From: Ferrimonas sp048263965
Lineage (GTDB): Bacteria > Pseudomonadota > Gammaproteobacteria > Enterobacterales > Shewanellaceae
Direction: 5' to 3'
Length of the DNA: 64,000 nt
NCBI RefSeq assembly: GCF_048263965.1
Contig: NZ_JBLXDO010000001.1
Coordinates: 1-64,000, forward strand
Numbering within the stretch: the stretch's first letter is position 1; every line of letters starts with the position of its first letter. Under the pieces are notes generated by a model. That model made no database searches, was not told where the DNA came from, and saw only the letters and a program-made list of their open reading frames with translations. Both the position numbers and the translations under genes were made by a program. This document shows positions 37,083-46,180 of the stretch, piece by piece.

Positions 37083-37400
37083 CCACAGCTCCTAAATCCA
37101 TCTCTGCTGCCAGGGGGCAGTGTTCACACCCGCCACCACACATCTGAACATCCGGTCTGGAGACAGACTGTGCCAACAGGCAGATTGCTTGGGAAGGCAG
37201 GGCTGTGTGGTGCGTCTTTCGTCGTCCGTTCGGGGCGCTTTACCAATACCCTTCCTTTCAAAAGTGTAGGTGATGATCAGAGGGTTAGGCCGAAATTCAG
37301 GGTTGGCTTCATGGCAAATAAGTGGCAAGGGGCGTATGGCCCGAGGCCGGGCTGGGCCGATGAGACGCTGAGATGGCTGGTCACTCCCAGGGCGAGCTAT

Positions 37401-37513
37401 GTATCAGGGGATCAGCCATCGATTTTGATGTGGCCGAGGATGTAATCGGTGGAGTAAACCCTGGAGTCGCCCTGTTCTGCCTTCTCCTTGAGGCTGGTTA
37501 CCTCAACCATCAG
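37401..37513 (-). pseudogene. Duplicated 3' end of the lipoprotein gene (left copy)
   Basis: These 113 bases match 42791-42903 with about five mismatches by eye. They comprise about the last 33 codons of the lipoprotein gene at 42802-43260 plus 11 bases beyond its stop. The copy has the same orientation, has no start or upstream part, and lacks the following terminator. It cannot encode a protein by itself. With the right copy it brackets a 5.3-kb AT-richer island. The rest of 37514-37756 is AT-rich with no recognisable gene. Confidence 0.85.
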
Positions 37514-37756
37514 GGGGCTGGCTTTCCCCCTTCCCTGGCGAACTGGTTGTCTGAGGGCTTTCACTGATGGAACAGGGTTAGTATCTTAGTTACTTTGGAA
37601 TCAAGAGACTTTTGGGAATTTGGTAAGGTTGTGGCTTTTGAATAGTGGCAACTCATAGTTAATACCGTGACGGAAGTCAGGAAGAATTCGACGCCTTTTA
37701 AGAATGGCTTGTTGCCAGTTAGCGCATGGCGCAGCGATGCTGTGTGGTGTTATTCA

Positions 37757-40213
37757 CTATAAGCAGTAGTATTTTTCAACTAGTTCGGAGGGGGGCATTG
37801 GCCTGCCAAAAAGAAACCCTTGTGCCTGCTTACAGCCAAACCCAGTCAAAATCTCGGCTTGCTGTCGATCTTCAACACCTTCGGCGATGACATCCATACC
37901 GAATGAATCACCCAATGAGATAATTGCTTCGGCGATCAATTGGTTTTTGGTATTGATGGCGATGTTTTGAGTGAAGCTCCGGTCAATCTTCAGAGTGCTT
38001 GCCGGTAAGTTTGCTAAATAGCTAAGGGATGAGTATCCGGTTCCGAAGTCATCAATGGCGATTAAGATTCCCATATCTCTCAGCTGCTCTAATTGGTTCG
38101 AAGAGCTTTCTAGATTTTGAACAAGCCAACTCTCGGTGACCTCCACCTCCAATAATGATGGTTTGAAACCAGTTGATGAGATGAGCCTCTTTACGTCGTA
38201 AGCAAGCGAACCCCCCAATATTTGTCGGCCTGACACATTCACGGAAATGCGCCCAACATCGAATCCATTGTCGAGCCATTTTTTACCCTGCTTACAGGCT
38301 TCCTCGATCACCCAGAGGCCAACTTCTTCGATATATCCGCTTTTTTCAATTATGGGAATAAATTCGGACGGTGGGATAGGGCCAAGGTTAGGGTGTTGCC
38401 ATCGGATAAGGGCCTCTACACCAATGAGTTTGCTGGTGGCAAGGTCGACTTTGGGCTGGTAAACCAGATGAAACTCATTGTTTAGGATTGCGTGCGGCAC
38501 CTCCTCTCTAATTCTGACCTCTTTTTGAAACTCCTTCAGCATCGACTCATTGTAAAAGGTGAAGCCGTTTCGCCCGGAATTCTTGGCGTGGAACATGGCA
38601 GCGTCGGCGTTTCTAAGCAATGTAACACTTTCCGTGCCGTGCCGAGGGTATTGTGCTACACCGATACTGGAGCTCAGCCTGAGCTGCGTACCATCACTAA
38701 CGATGATGGGGCGGCTCAATGATGCCATTATGCGTATGACAATTTCAGTTACCGTTGCGCTGCACTGGGTGTCTGATACGAGAACAAGGAACTCATCCCC
38801 CCCAAGTCTTGAGGCGACATCATCAGCACGAATTGATTTCTTTAGTCTTTGGGACACTTCAATTAGCACCTCGTCGCCGATGGTGTGTCCGCGAGTGTCA
38901 TTAATTAATTTGAAATGATCGATATCGATGAACAATACTGCTCCCGCTTCCCCATGAGTTGTTACCCTTGTCAGGGTGCGGTCCATCAATGCCAATATCG
39001 ATGCGCGATTTTTTAGGCCTGTCAGGGAGTCATGGTAGGCCAATTGTGCCAGCCGACTCTCGGCCTTTTTTTGCTGGGAGATATCAATGAAAACTGCTAT
39101 GTAGTAGCGCACACGGCCGTTTTCATCAAAAATTGCATTGATTGTGCTGAGTTGGGGGTAGATGGTGCCATCCTTGCGGCGGTTCCATATTTCACCCTGC
39201 CAACGTCCCTCAGAAGACAGGTTATGCCACATCGACTGGTAGAACTCCTGGCTGTGGCGGCCCGACTTTAAGCACCTGGGATTGAGCCCTAAAACCTCGT
39301 TTCTTGTAAAACCAGTGATGCTGGAGAATGCTTGATTTACCTCTACAATATTTCCTTCTTCGTCAGTTACTACAAAGGCGTCGTATGAGTTTGAGAAGGC
39401 AGCAGTGGCTATACGTATTTGCTCTTCGAAAGCTTTGCGCTGAGTGATATCTCGGGTCATACCTATGACACCGATGAGGTCGCCAGTGTCTGACAGCAGG
39501 GGGGCTTTGACTATTTCTATCCAGCCTGTATCGCCTTTCCAGTTTGCATATTCATCAGTGACAATTTGGTTTCTGGTTCGTAGTACTTCCTTATCTATAT
39601 CAGAGTAGGCAGTCGCTTTTTCTTTGGGAAACAGATCAAAGGCGTTTTTTCCTATGGGTGAAGTGTTCCAGTGACGCCTAGTTTTTTCGTTTGCGGAAAT
39701 ATAATTTCCTTCCAGATTTTTAACCCAAACGTAGCCCTCGAGACTGTCGATAAAGCTCTGTAGTGAGGGCTGTGATTGTTGCCTGTTGTGGTATAGATGC
39801 TCGTTGACCAGGTCGTGGTTGCGGCAGGCATCAATTTCAATCAAGTCGTGCCTGACCCTCACAAGAAAGTTTTCCAGCAGCACCCATTGCGCCTCGGATA
39901 GAGATGAGCCACATACTGAATCGAGGCAGAGAAATGCCGATGGGCGTTGCTTGGACAGGGAAATGGCGAAAGCCTGGGTGGTGCCGATCTGGATTGGATT
40001 GCCGATTAGGCAAGTATTCTCGATGTGAACTTCTTCTATGCGCGACAGGTGCTTAAGTGCCTCCGTAACGTCCTGGCACTGGCCTTCGCTGACCAGTACG
40101 ACCAGATCTTCCTGTATATCCCTGACTGCAATAAAGGCTGTAGCGCAGAGTGTGGTTGTCATCTGAGCCAGTGTTCGCTTCCAGTTTTGTGCGACGCCAA
40201 GCCTTAATTCCAT
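37757..40213 (-). CDS. PAS-PAS-GGDEF-EAL signalling protein
   Basis: This 818-residue cytoplasmic protein is both a potential c-di-GMP synthase and phosphodiesterase. An N-terminal GAF-like region (about 1-150) precedes two PAS domains (about 165-285 and 290-410), GGDEF (about 420-580) and EAL (about 585-815). GGDEF is intact (RLGGDEFLV) with an RADD inhibitory site five residues before it. EAL has VEALIRW, IDDFGTG, LKIDRSF and EGVED, so both domains look competent. I use ATG 40213; the farther TTG at 40294 lies inside a long hairpin. It is AT-richer than its neighbours (25 G+C in the 60 bases 37921-37980) and follows the chemoreceptor gene. Confidence 0.9.
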   Translation of the reverse strand: MELRLGVAQNWKRTLAQMTTTLCATAFIAVRDIQEDLVVLVSEGQCQDVTEALKHLSRIEEVHIENTCLIGNPIQIGTTQAFAISLSKQRPSAFLCLDSVCGSSLSEAQWVLLENFLVRVRHDLIEIDACRNHDLVNEHLYHNRQQSQPSLQSFIDSLEGYVWVKNLEGNYISANEKTRRHWNTSPIGKNAFDLFPKEKATAYSDIDKEVLRTRNQIVTDEYANWKGDTGWIEIVKAPLLSDTGDLIGVIGMTRDITQRKAFEEQIRIATAAFSNSYDAFVVTDEEGNIVEVNQAFSSITGFTRNEVLGLNPRCLKSGRHSQEFYQSMWHNLSSEGRWQGEIWNRRKDGTIYPQLSTINAIFDENGRVRYYIAVFIDISQQKKAESRLAQLAYHDSLTGLKNRASILALMDRTLTRVTTHGEAGAVLFIDIDHFKLINDTRGHTIGDEVLIEVSQRLKKSIRADDVASRLGGDEFLVLVSDTQCSATVTEIVIRIMASLSRPIIVSDGTQLRLSSSIGVAQYPRHGTESVTLLRNADAAMFHAKNSGRNGFTFYNESMLKEFQKEVRIREEVPHAILNNEFHLVYQPKVDLATSKLIGVEALIRWQHPNLGPIPPSEFIPIIEKSGYIEEVGLWVIEEACKQGKKWLDNGFDVGRISVNVSGRQILGGSLAYDVKRLISSTGFKPSLLEVEVTESWLVQNLESSSNQLEQLRDMGILIAIDDFGTGYSSLSYLANLPASTLKIDRSFTQNIAINTKNQLIAEAIISLGDSFGMDVIAEGVEDRQQAEILTGFGCKQAQGFLFGRPMPPSELVEKYYCL

Positions 40214-40261
40214 TTCAACGTTGTTTCCATATTCAGTGTTGAGTCGACGAAGAGTTTGAGA

Positions 40262-40292
40262 GGCCCTGAGAGGTGAATACCCTCTCAGGGCC
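40262..40292. other. Strong intergenic hairpin between chemoreceptor and GGDEF-EAL genes
   Basis: GGCCCTGAGAGG and CCTCTCAGGGCC form a perfect 12-bp stem with a 7-base loop. There is no T-run on the minus strand, so it may be a weak or Rho-assisted terminator, or an mRNA-stabilising stem between the two genes. Confidence 0.6.
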
Positions 40293-40323
40293 AAATTACG
40301 GAGCCAACCAGTTGTTATGCCGA

Positions 40324-42348
40324 TTAGTGAAAATGTTCCATTTGTTGGGACAGGTTTTCCGCGAGTCGGTGGAGTTCCTCGGCTCTGTTGGCGGTTTGAA
40401 CTGCAGCATCCTTGGTCATATGGGTAATTTCACTGACCTGGGATGCGTTAGAAGAGATCTCCTGGCTTACCTGTGCTTGCTGTTCTGACGTGGCCGCTAT
40501 GCCTTCGGCCATGGAAGCGATACTTTGCACTTGAGTCCGGATGTCTCTGAAAGCCCCTCCAGCACTTTTTACCTTGTCATTGACCTGTTGGCTTGATTCC
40601 TGGCCAGCATTCATCATATTCACGGACGATTGAATGCGTGACTGCAGTTGGCCAATAATGCCTATCACTTCCTGAACAGAGCTCTGAGTCCTGTGCGCCA
40701 GTTGCCGGACCTCATCAGCTACTACGGAGAAACCTCGACCATGTTCACCGGCGCGAGCAGCTTCAATGGCCGCATTTAGTGCCAATAGGTTAGTTTGGTC
40801 GGCAATGGTATCGATCATGGTGGTCACAGATTCGATATTTTTGCTTTCTTCATGCACTTGCTGAATTGCTTCGGTGGATTGACTAAGCTGCTGAGTCAGT
40901 TGAGCCACCTCCTGTTCTACATTGTCCATGAGGATGGAGCCCTGCTCACTATCAGCGTCGGCTTCACGGACATTATTGGCCATTGACTCGACCTGTTCAG
41001 CCACCGAGTTGGCTGAAGAGGCCATCTCCTCAATGGCTGTCGCCATCTGGTCAACCTGATGCTGTTGCTGCTCAGTCTGCTTCAGGCTGTTTTCGGAGAA
41101 TTGGGCTACGCTATCGGCCGACGCTCGGGACTCGGTGATGTTTGATTTTATGCTCTCTATCGTCTTGCGAAGATTTGCTGCCATTCCACCCATGTTGCCT
41201 ACCAAATTGGTAATTTCATTGTCTGCATTGTGCGAGGGTACAGGAATTCGAACGCTGACCTGGCCATCGCCGAGGGCCCGCATATAGTCGTTGGCTGCAG
41301 TTAGTGGCGACAGAACCCGTTTCAGCGCCCAAGTTACGAAAACGATGGTAGCCAGTCCTGCGATCAGTGCGATGGTCACAATCTGATACAGTGCTGCTCG
41401 GGAGCCTTTGGTGATTTCGTCAATGAAGGTTCCGCCAGTGAGTACCCACTCCCAGCCCGGCACTTTGGCAAAGGCAAGATACTTTTCTCCGGTAAAGCCA
41501 TTGTAGGTATGGGGGTAGTGCACAACGCCGGATTCACCGTCGAATAATTTCTGGAATGGCTTCTCTTCTGTGGCAAGCGAAATGATGTTCTTGCTCAAGT
41601 TTTCTTTAAGGGGGTGGTGGAGATACATTCCTCGATTGGCTTCGCTGTCGTCAAAGACGATGGTGTAACCGGTATCGCCCCACTGGATGCGTGACAAACT
41701 GGAAAACAGGTCGTTGGCAGCCTGGTCAACCAGCAAGGCAACGGCCACTGCACCGATAACAATTCCTTGTTCGTTCCGAAGCGGGGAGTAATAGGCAAGG
41801 TAACTTTTACCTTGAACGTTGGTCTTGTTGTAATAGTCTTCGCCCCGTTGCAACGTCTGATAAGCAGGGCTGTTTCGTTGCAATGGAGTGCCTACGATTC
41901 TTTCGCCCTGAGGGTTGGTAAATGAGGTAGAGAGACGGATGTAGTCACTGCCATCTTTACTGAATATGGTCGCGCCAGCTTGGGAATCTTTGGCGAACTG
42001 GTCAACCATTTGGTTATTGCTGACTTCAACACCAGAGACCAAGAAATCGGTTACCTGTTTTCCAGACAACAGTTTTGGGGATGGATTAATCGTCACCCCC
42101 TTCATATATTGATTACGCAGAGTTGAGGTCAATACTTCGGCTTGTTTCAAGTAGCCACTAAAGCTCTGTTCCATGGTGAGGCTGAGCGCTTTCACCTTGG
42201 ATTCATGTTCGGTTAACGTTGTTTTCAGCAGGGCCTGGTAGGCGTCTTGGTAGACGAAATATGCCGTTCCTGAGAATGACAGGGTGACCATCAAAGCAAC
42301 GATGGCTCCGAGTTGTACGCTTAGGCTTCGGTGTTTGAAATTGAACAT
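40324..42348 (-). CDS. Methyl-accepting chemotaxis protein with dCache sensor
   Basis: This 674-residue inner-membrane chemoreceptor has a first helix at about 10-33, a large periplasmic double-Cache domain (about 35-320), a second helix at about 325-345, HAMP, and a signalling domain with the highly conserved hairpin tip (DQTNLLALNAAIEAARAGEHGRGF). It ends MEHFH without the CheR/CheB-binding pentapeptide. The ligand is unknown. Low-GC composition matches the adjacent GGDEF-EAL gene. The AT-rich 42349-42766 upstream should hold its promoter; I see no gene there. Confidence 0.92.
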   Translation of the reverse strand: MFNFKHRSLSVQLGAIVALMVTLSFSGTAYFVYQDAYQALLKTTLTEHESKVKALSLTMEQSFSGYLKQAEVLTSTLRNQYMKGVTINPSPKLLSGKQVTDFLVSGVEVSNNQMVDQFAKDSQAGATIFSKDGSDYIRLSTSFTNPQGERIVGTPLQRNSPAYQTLQRGEDYYNKTNVQGKSYLAYYSPLRNEQGIVIGAVAVALLVDQAANDLFSSLSRIQWGDTGYTIVFDDSEANRGMYLHHPLKENLSKNIISLATEEKPFQKLFDGESGVVHYPHTYNGFTGEKYLAFAKVPGWEWVLTGGTFIDEITKGSRAALYQIVTIALIAGLATIVFVTWALKRVLSPLTAANDYMRALGDGQVSVRIPVPSHNADNEITNLVGNMGGMAANLRKTIESIKSNITESRASADSVAQFSENSLKQTEQQQHQVDQMATAIEEMASSANSVAEQVESMANNVREADADSEQGSILMDNVEQEVAQLTQQLSQSTEAIQQVHEESKNIESVTTMIDTIADQTNLLALNAAIEAARAGEHGRGFSVVADEVRQLAHRTQSSVQEVIGIIGQLQSRIQSSVNMMNAGQESSQQVNDKVKSAGGAFRDIRTQVQSIASMAEGIAATSEQQAQVSQEISSNASQVSEITHMTKDAAVQTANRAEELHRLAENLSQQMEHFH

Positions 42349-42766
42349 GGTTTTATTAAGGGCTCTGCTGACTGTTTTTTATTCAGAATTGGGCGGTTGG
42401 CGCATTCTATATGCATCTTTAGATATGTAAATGTAAGAACTTATGTAGGATTGACATTCCAAGCTGAAGTGTGACGGACTTTTTCTTTTGGAATTGATTC
42501 CAACTTGATGGTATTTATTCTGGTTATATTGCAATCAAAGTTGTTAATTTATCTTGGCAAAATAAAGAGCTTTTAAATATTAGAGTGCCATCAGTGCTGA
42601 TTTTTCTCGGTTTCGAGATGAAATTCCATGGGGTGACTAGATGGTGAGGGATCTCTGGCCTGGTGGGGAGTAGATAAGACTATATTTTTGTATGCGGCGA
42701 AGGCCAATTGACGGCAGTAAGGCTTGGTGTATTTGAAAGAGGGGAGTTCCCTACGCGGTGCGGCTC

Positions 42767-42790
42767 AAAAAGCCGCCCGAAGGCGGCCTG
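42767..42790 (-). terminator. Terminator of the lipoprotein gene
   Basis: GCCGCC (42772-42777) pairs with GGCGGC (42782-42787); the minus strand ends in five T. It lies just beyond the lipoprotein stop and is not copied in the left repeat. Confidence 0.8.
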
Positions 42791-42801
42791 GTATCAGGGG
42801 A

Positions 42802-43260
42802 TCAGCCATCGATTTTGATGTGTCCGAGGATGTAATCGGTGGAGTAAACCCTGGAGTCGCCCTGTTCTGCCTGCTCCTTGAGGCCGGTGACCTCCACCAT
42901 CAGCGAGGTCTGCTTCTCGATGCTGCTGCTGCCGATGAGGAAATCCTTATCGATGTCGGTACCGACCCCGAACTGGCCGACGGAGTCTCGGTCCACCCGC
43001 TCACTGGTGAACACAAAGTAGGGATAGCCCGCATTGCGGCACAGCTCCGCAGACTTGTAGAGCACGTACTTGCGCGCCAGCGCCCGGTCGGTGGCGTTGT
43101 TGCCCACGAAGCTGATCTGCCAGCTGTCCGGGGCGATCTGCACCGTGTCGAACCCTTCGCCGAAGGTCCAGAAGGATTTCTCGGTGTCATAGGAGGTGGC
43201 GCAGGCGCTCACCAGCAGGGCCAGGCTCAGGCAGCCCATCAGTTGCATCAGGCGTCTCAT
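42802..43260 (-). CDS. Outer-membrane lipoprotein, CC0125/CC1285-like
   Basis: This is a 152-residue lipoprotein with a signal peptide and lipobox VSAC (Cys20). The mature part (ISFVGNNATDRALARKYVLYKSAEL and GYPYFVFTSER) resembles the CC0125/CC1285 family, which has no known function. The ATG has GGAGAG upstream. It probably follows the MipA gene in one transcript (16-base gap). Its 3' end is duplicated 5.4 kb away. Confidence 0.82.
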   Translation of the reverse strand: MRRLMQLMGCLSLALLVSACATSYDTEKSFWTFGEGFDTVQIAPDSWQISFVGNNATDRALARKYVLYKSAELCRNAGYPYFVFTSERVDRDSVGQFGVGTDIDKDFLIGSSSIEKQTSLMVEVTGLKEQAEQGDSRVYSTDYILGHIKIDG

Positions 43261-43276
43261 GGTTCTCTCCTTAGGG

Positions 43277-44050
43277 TTAGAAGGTGTAGGTCATGCCCAG
43301 GGTGGTCACCCACTGATTTTTGCTGTCTACCAGGGGGGAGTGGCCAAACTCATTGCCCAGGCGGGTGTAGGCGGCGCCGTGGACGATGTCCAGGTGCTTG
43401 CTGATGGGCACCACTAGCTGGTAACCGGCGTGGTAGCTGAATTCTCCGTCGGCCTTGTAGGCGCGACGCCCTGGGGTGGCTTCGGAGGCTTTTACCCCGG
43501 TGTAGTAGTTGACGTAGTCCTTACTGGCGTAGTGCACGCCGGCAAAGGGCACCAAGTCGCCGAAGCCCAGTGTTAAAGGATGGAAGTAGGTGAGGTCGGC
43601 CTGATACCCCTTGTGAGTGCCGGTGACGTCGTGCTGGAACTTGGTAGACAGGGTGCCCTGGGCGAAGTGAACATCGGCGTTGAGGCCCAGCTCCGCACCC
43701 CAGTCCTTGTCCTCCATCCCTTTTAAAATGTCAGCGTCCCCGGAATCGATGCCGGGGGTGGCCACGGCAAACACGCTGAAGTTCATCTGGCTGTCGTTGT
43801 TGCCGTAGAAGCGGTAGTTGATGCCGCCCAGGTCGGCGTTGAAGTCTTCGCCATGGTAGCCGCCGTTGAGATAGACGCCGCTCTGGTGATCCTGGCCTTT
43901 GTAAAACTTGCTGCCGGTGGCCACACCGGCGCCGGCGAAGTAGCTGCCCTCGTGGATGTAGATGTTACCGTTACGGATGTAGGTGTTGCCGTCTGCCAGG
44001 GCCTGGCCGGAGATCAGGGCGGCGGTGATGAGCAGTGCAATCTGTTTCAT
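43277..44050 (-). CDS. MipA/OmpV-family outer-membrane protein
   Basis: This 257-residue protein has a signal peptide (MKQIALL...GQALA, about 1-19) and alternating beta strands ending in the Phe-terminated MTYTF expected for an outer-membrane barrel. GSYFAGAGVATGSKFYKG, GGINYRFYG and the overall pattern match MipA/OmpV, scaffolds or porin-like proteins. I start at ATG 44050; an upstream in-frame start at 44137 does not give a signal peptide. It is divergent from a second MipA gene. Confidence 0.82.
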   Translation of the reverse strand: MKQIALLITAALISGQALADGNTYIRNGNIYIHEGSYFAGAGVATGSKFYKGQDHQSGVYLNGGYHGEDFNADLGGINYRFYGNNDSQMNFSVFAVATPGIDSGDADILKGMEDKDWGAELGLNADVHFAQGTLSTKFQHDVTGTHKGYQADLTYFHPLTLGFGDLVPFAGVHYASKDYVNYYTGVKASEATPGRRAYKADGEFSYHAGYQLVVPISKHLDIVHGAAYTRLGNEFGHSPLVDSKNQWVTTLGMTYTF

Positions 44051-44235
44051 GGTGTTCACTCTGGTGTTTGTCTGTTTGATGGGTGTCACTCTATCCACCA
44101 GTGGAATAAGACTCTGTATCCGAATGTATCCTGGCATGGGGATGACACGGATTTGCGGGTAGAATAGTCGCTATCGAATCGGTTCCACCGGCCCGAAGGC
44201 CGGGGCATAACAATCAGAGAAACCGGCAGGAAGAT

Positions 44236-45093
44236 ATGGACCTGAACAAAGCATTGCGGGGGGCCGCCGTCGGCTTGCTGGCGCTCTCCTGGGGCGCCCA
44301 GGCGGGAGACATTGCCGAGAGTGTCACTGGTGGGGTGTCTCACAGTGGTGACGGTGGCTACTTTGAGATGGGCGCGGCGGTCAGCTACCTGGGTTCCAGT
44401 GGCGACCTGCGTTACGAGGATGACGACAGCTTGCAGCCATCGCTGCTGATCAGCGGTGTCTATCAGTATGGTGGCCTGTTCGCCGAGATGATTCATCAGT
44501 CCCAGGATGGCATCAACCTGGGATTTAACTTCTGGAACTCGGAGAAATGGTCGCTGGATCTGCTGGCGGCCAACCTGCTGGGCTCCATCAGCCGCATCGA
44601 TGGGGTCGACCCTTCCCAGCTCAATGAGATGGAGCGCAACTACTACCTGCTCTCGGAAGAGGACTCCCTCTACATCGGCGCCGGCCTGAGGGCGACCCGC
44701 TACTGGGACAACCAGTATGTGCTGCAGATGAGGCTGGTCCATGACTACTACGACGATCAGGGGATCTATGGCTCGGTGCGCCTGGGTAAATCCTGGCAAG
44801 TCAGGAACTGGAATTTCCACATGCTGGGCAGCATGGAGTACAGCTCCGCCACCCTCAACAGACACCTCTATGGGGTGAGCAAGGAGGAGGCCACCACCCT
44901 GTTTCCCGAGTACCGGCCCGATGGGTCGCTCTCTTTCGGCGTAGAGCTTGGGGTGGCCTACCCCATCAGTCAGAGCCTGGTGTTTCGCGGCTTCTACCGG
45001 TTCTGGTCCCTCCCCGGAGAGGTGACTGACAGTCCCTTCGTCAACGATGATCACCGCTCCGTGGCGAGCGTGTCCATCAGCTACGTGTTTTAG
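44236..45093 (+). CDS. Second MipA/OmpV-family outer-membrane protein
   Basis: This is a 285-residue barrel protein with a signal peptide (about 1-23, ending GAQA) and C-terminal SISYVF. YFEMGAAVSYLGSS, IGAGLRATRYW and VELGVAYPIS follow the MipA pattern. The order mipA-DUF3019-response regulator-histidine kinase is one I recall from Shewanella relatives and suggests that the two-component system governs this envelope protein. GGAAGA precedes the ATG. Confidence 0.85.
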   Translation: MDLNKALRGAAVGLLALSWGAQAGDIAESVTGGVSHSGDGGYFEMGAAVSYLGSSGDLRYEDDDSLQPSLLISGVYQYGGLFAEMIHQSQDGINLGFNFWNSEKWSLDLLAANLLGSISRIDGVDPSQLNEMERNYYLLSEEDSLYIGAGLRATRYWDNQYVLQMRLVHDYYDDQGIYGSVRLGKSWQVRNWNFHMLGSMEYSSATLNRHLYGVSKEEATTLFPEYRPDGSLSFGVELGVAYPISQSLVFRGFYRFWSLPGEVTDSPFVNDDHRSVASVSISYVF

Positions 45094-45098
45094 GAGGG

Positions 45099-45488
45099 AT
45101 GATGATGACCATTCGTACCCTCTGTTGTTCGCTGATGCTGATGCCCCTGAGTGCCCTGGGCATGGACAGCCCGGTGCAGTTTACCGCCACCCCTGAGCGC
45201 TGCATCGCCCTGCACAAAGGGCAGCTTTGTTACCAGGACGTGGAGTTCAATTGGCAGACCCCGGAAAGTGGCCGCTTTTGTCTGATGCAGGCGCGGGACA
45301 GGCAGCAGCTGCTGTGCTGGACCGGGCGCAATCGCCAAAACTACCTGTTCAGTTTCGAGGGAGACAAAACCACCCGATTCAGCCTGATTCGTGAGGGAGA
45401 GCCCGTGCCGTTGGCTGAAGTAAAGGTCGAGGTGACCTGGGTCTACAAGGCGCCCAGACAGAGCCGTTCAGGCTGGAGGCTGTTCTGA
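45099..45488 (+). CDS. Secreted DUF3019 protein
   Basis: This 129-residue protein has a signal peptide (about 1-21) and four Cys in the mature part (RCIALHKGQLC, RFCLMQAR, LLCWTG), compatible with two disulphides. The DUF3019 family has no known role but typically sits between mipA and a two-component pair, as here. Its start has GGAGGGATG upstream and its stop abuts the regulator start. Confidence 0.82.
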   Translation: MMMTIRTLCCSLMLMPLSALGMDSPVQFTATPERCIALHKGQLCYQDVEFNWQTPESGRFCLMQARDRQQLLCWTGRNRQNYLFSFEGDKTTRFSLIREGEPVPLAEVKVEVTWVYKAPRQSRSGWRLF

Positions 45489-46180
45489 TGAGTAACAAGC
45501 ATATCCTGGTGGTGGAGGATGACCTCTCCCTGGCGGAGTGGATCAGCGATTATCTGATAGAGCACGGCTACAGCGTCTCGGTGGCCAGCCAGGGAGACTA
45601 CGCCCTGACCATGATCGCCGAGGAGACCCCGGATCTGGTGCTGCTCGATGTGATGATGCCGGTCAAAGACGGCTTCGAGGTGTGCCGCGAGGCCCGGGCC
45701 TTCTACCGTGGGCCGGTGCTGTTTATGACCGCCTGCAGCGAGGAGGGGGATGAGATCCTGGGCCTGGACGTCGGGGCTGATGATTACCTGACCAAGCCGG
45801 TGCGGCCCAAGGTGCTGCTGGCTCGAATTAAGGCGCTGCTGCGTCGCACCACGGATGCGCCACCCAAGGAGCAGCTTCATTTTGGCGAACTGGAGATGGA
45901 CGCGGTAGCCAAGTCGGTGACGGTATCCGGTCAGAAGGTGGAACTGAACGACAATGAGTTTGACCTGCTGTGGCTGCTGGCCAACCGGGCCGGTACCGTG
46001 GTCACCCGCGAGGAGCTGACCCAGACCCTGCGGGGCATCGAGTATGACGGCCTGGATCGCTCCATCGACATTCGCGCCTCCAGACTGAGGCGCAAACTGC
46101 AGGAGGCGCCGCCTCAGCCCTATGTGATCAAGACTGTCCGGGGTAAGGGGTATCTGTTCTGCCAGGAGCAGGAGGGCTGA
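45488..46180 (+). CDS. OmpR-family response regulator (A)
   Basis: This 230-residue cytoplasmic regulator has a receiver (about 1-120, phospho-Asp in VLLDVMMP, Lys in YLTKPV) and an OmpR-type winged helix (about 130-228, GIEYDGLDRSIDIRASRLRRKL). It overlaps both the DUF3019 gene and the kinase gene by one base, so the four genes form a tight operon. The regulator encoded at 49933-50634 is a close paralogue. Confidence 0.93.
   Translation: MSNKHILVVEDDLSLAEWISDYLIEHGYSVSVASQGDYALTMIAEETPDLVLLDVMMPVKDGFEVCREARAFYRGPVLFMTACSEEGDEILGLDVGADDYLTKPVRPKVLLARIKALLRRTTDAPPKEQLHFGELEMDAVAKSVTVSGQKVELNDNEFDLLWLLANRAGTVVTREELTQTLRGIEYDGLDRSIDIRASRLRRKLQEAPPQPYVIKTVRGKGYLFCQEQEG

Noticed and set aside
37401..37513. 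Left lipoprotein fragment as a phage-type attachment site
   Set aside because: No integrase, tRNA target or phage genes are present, so I record it only as a duplication or pseudogene.
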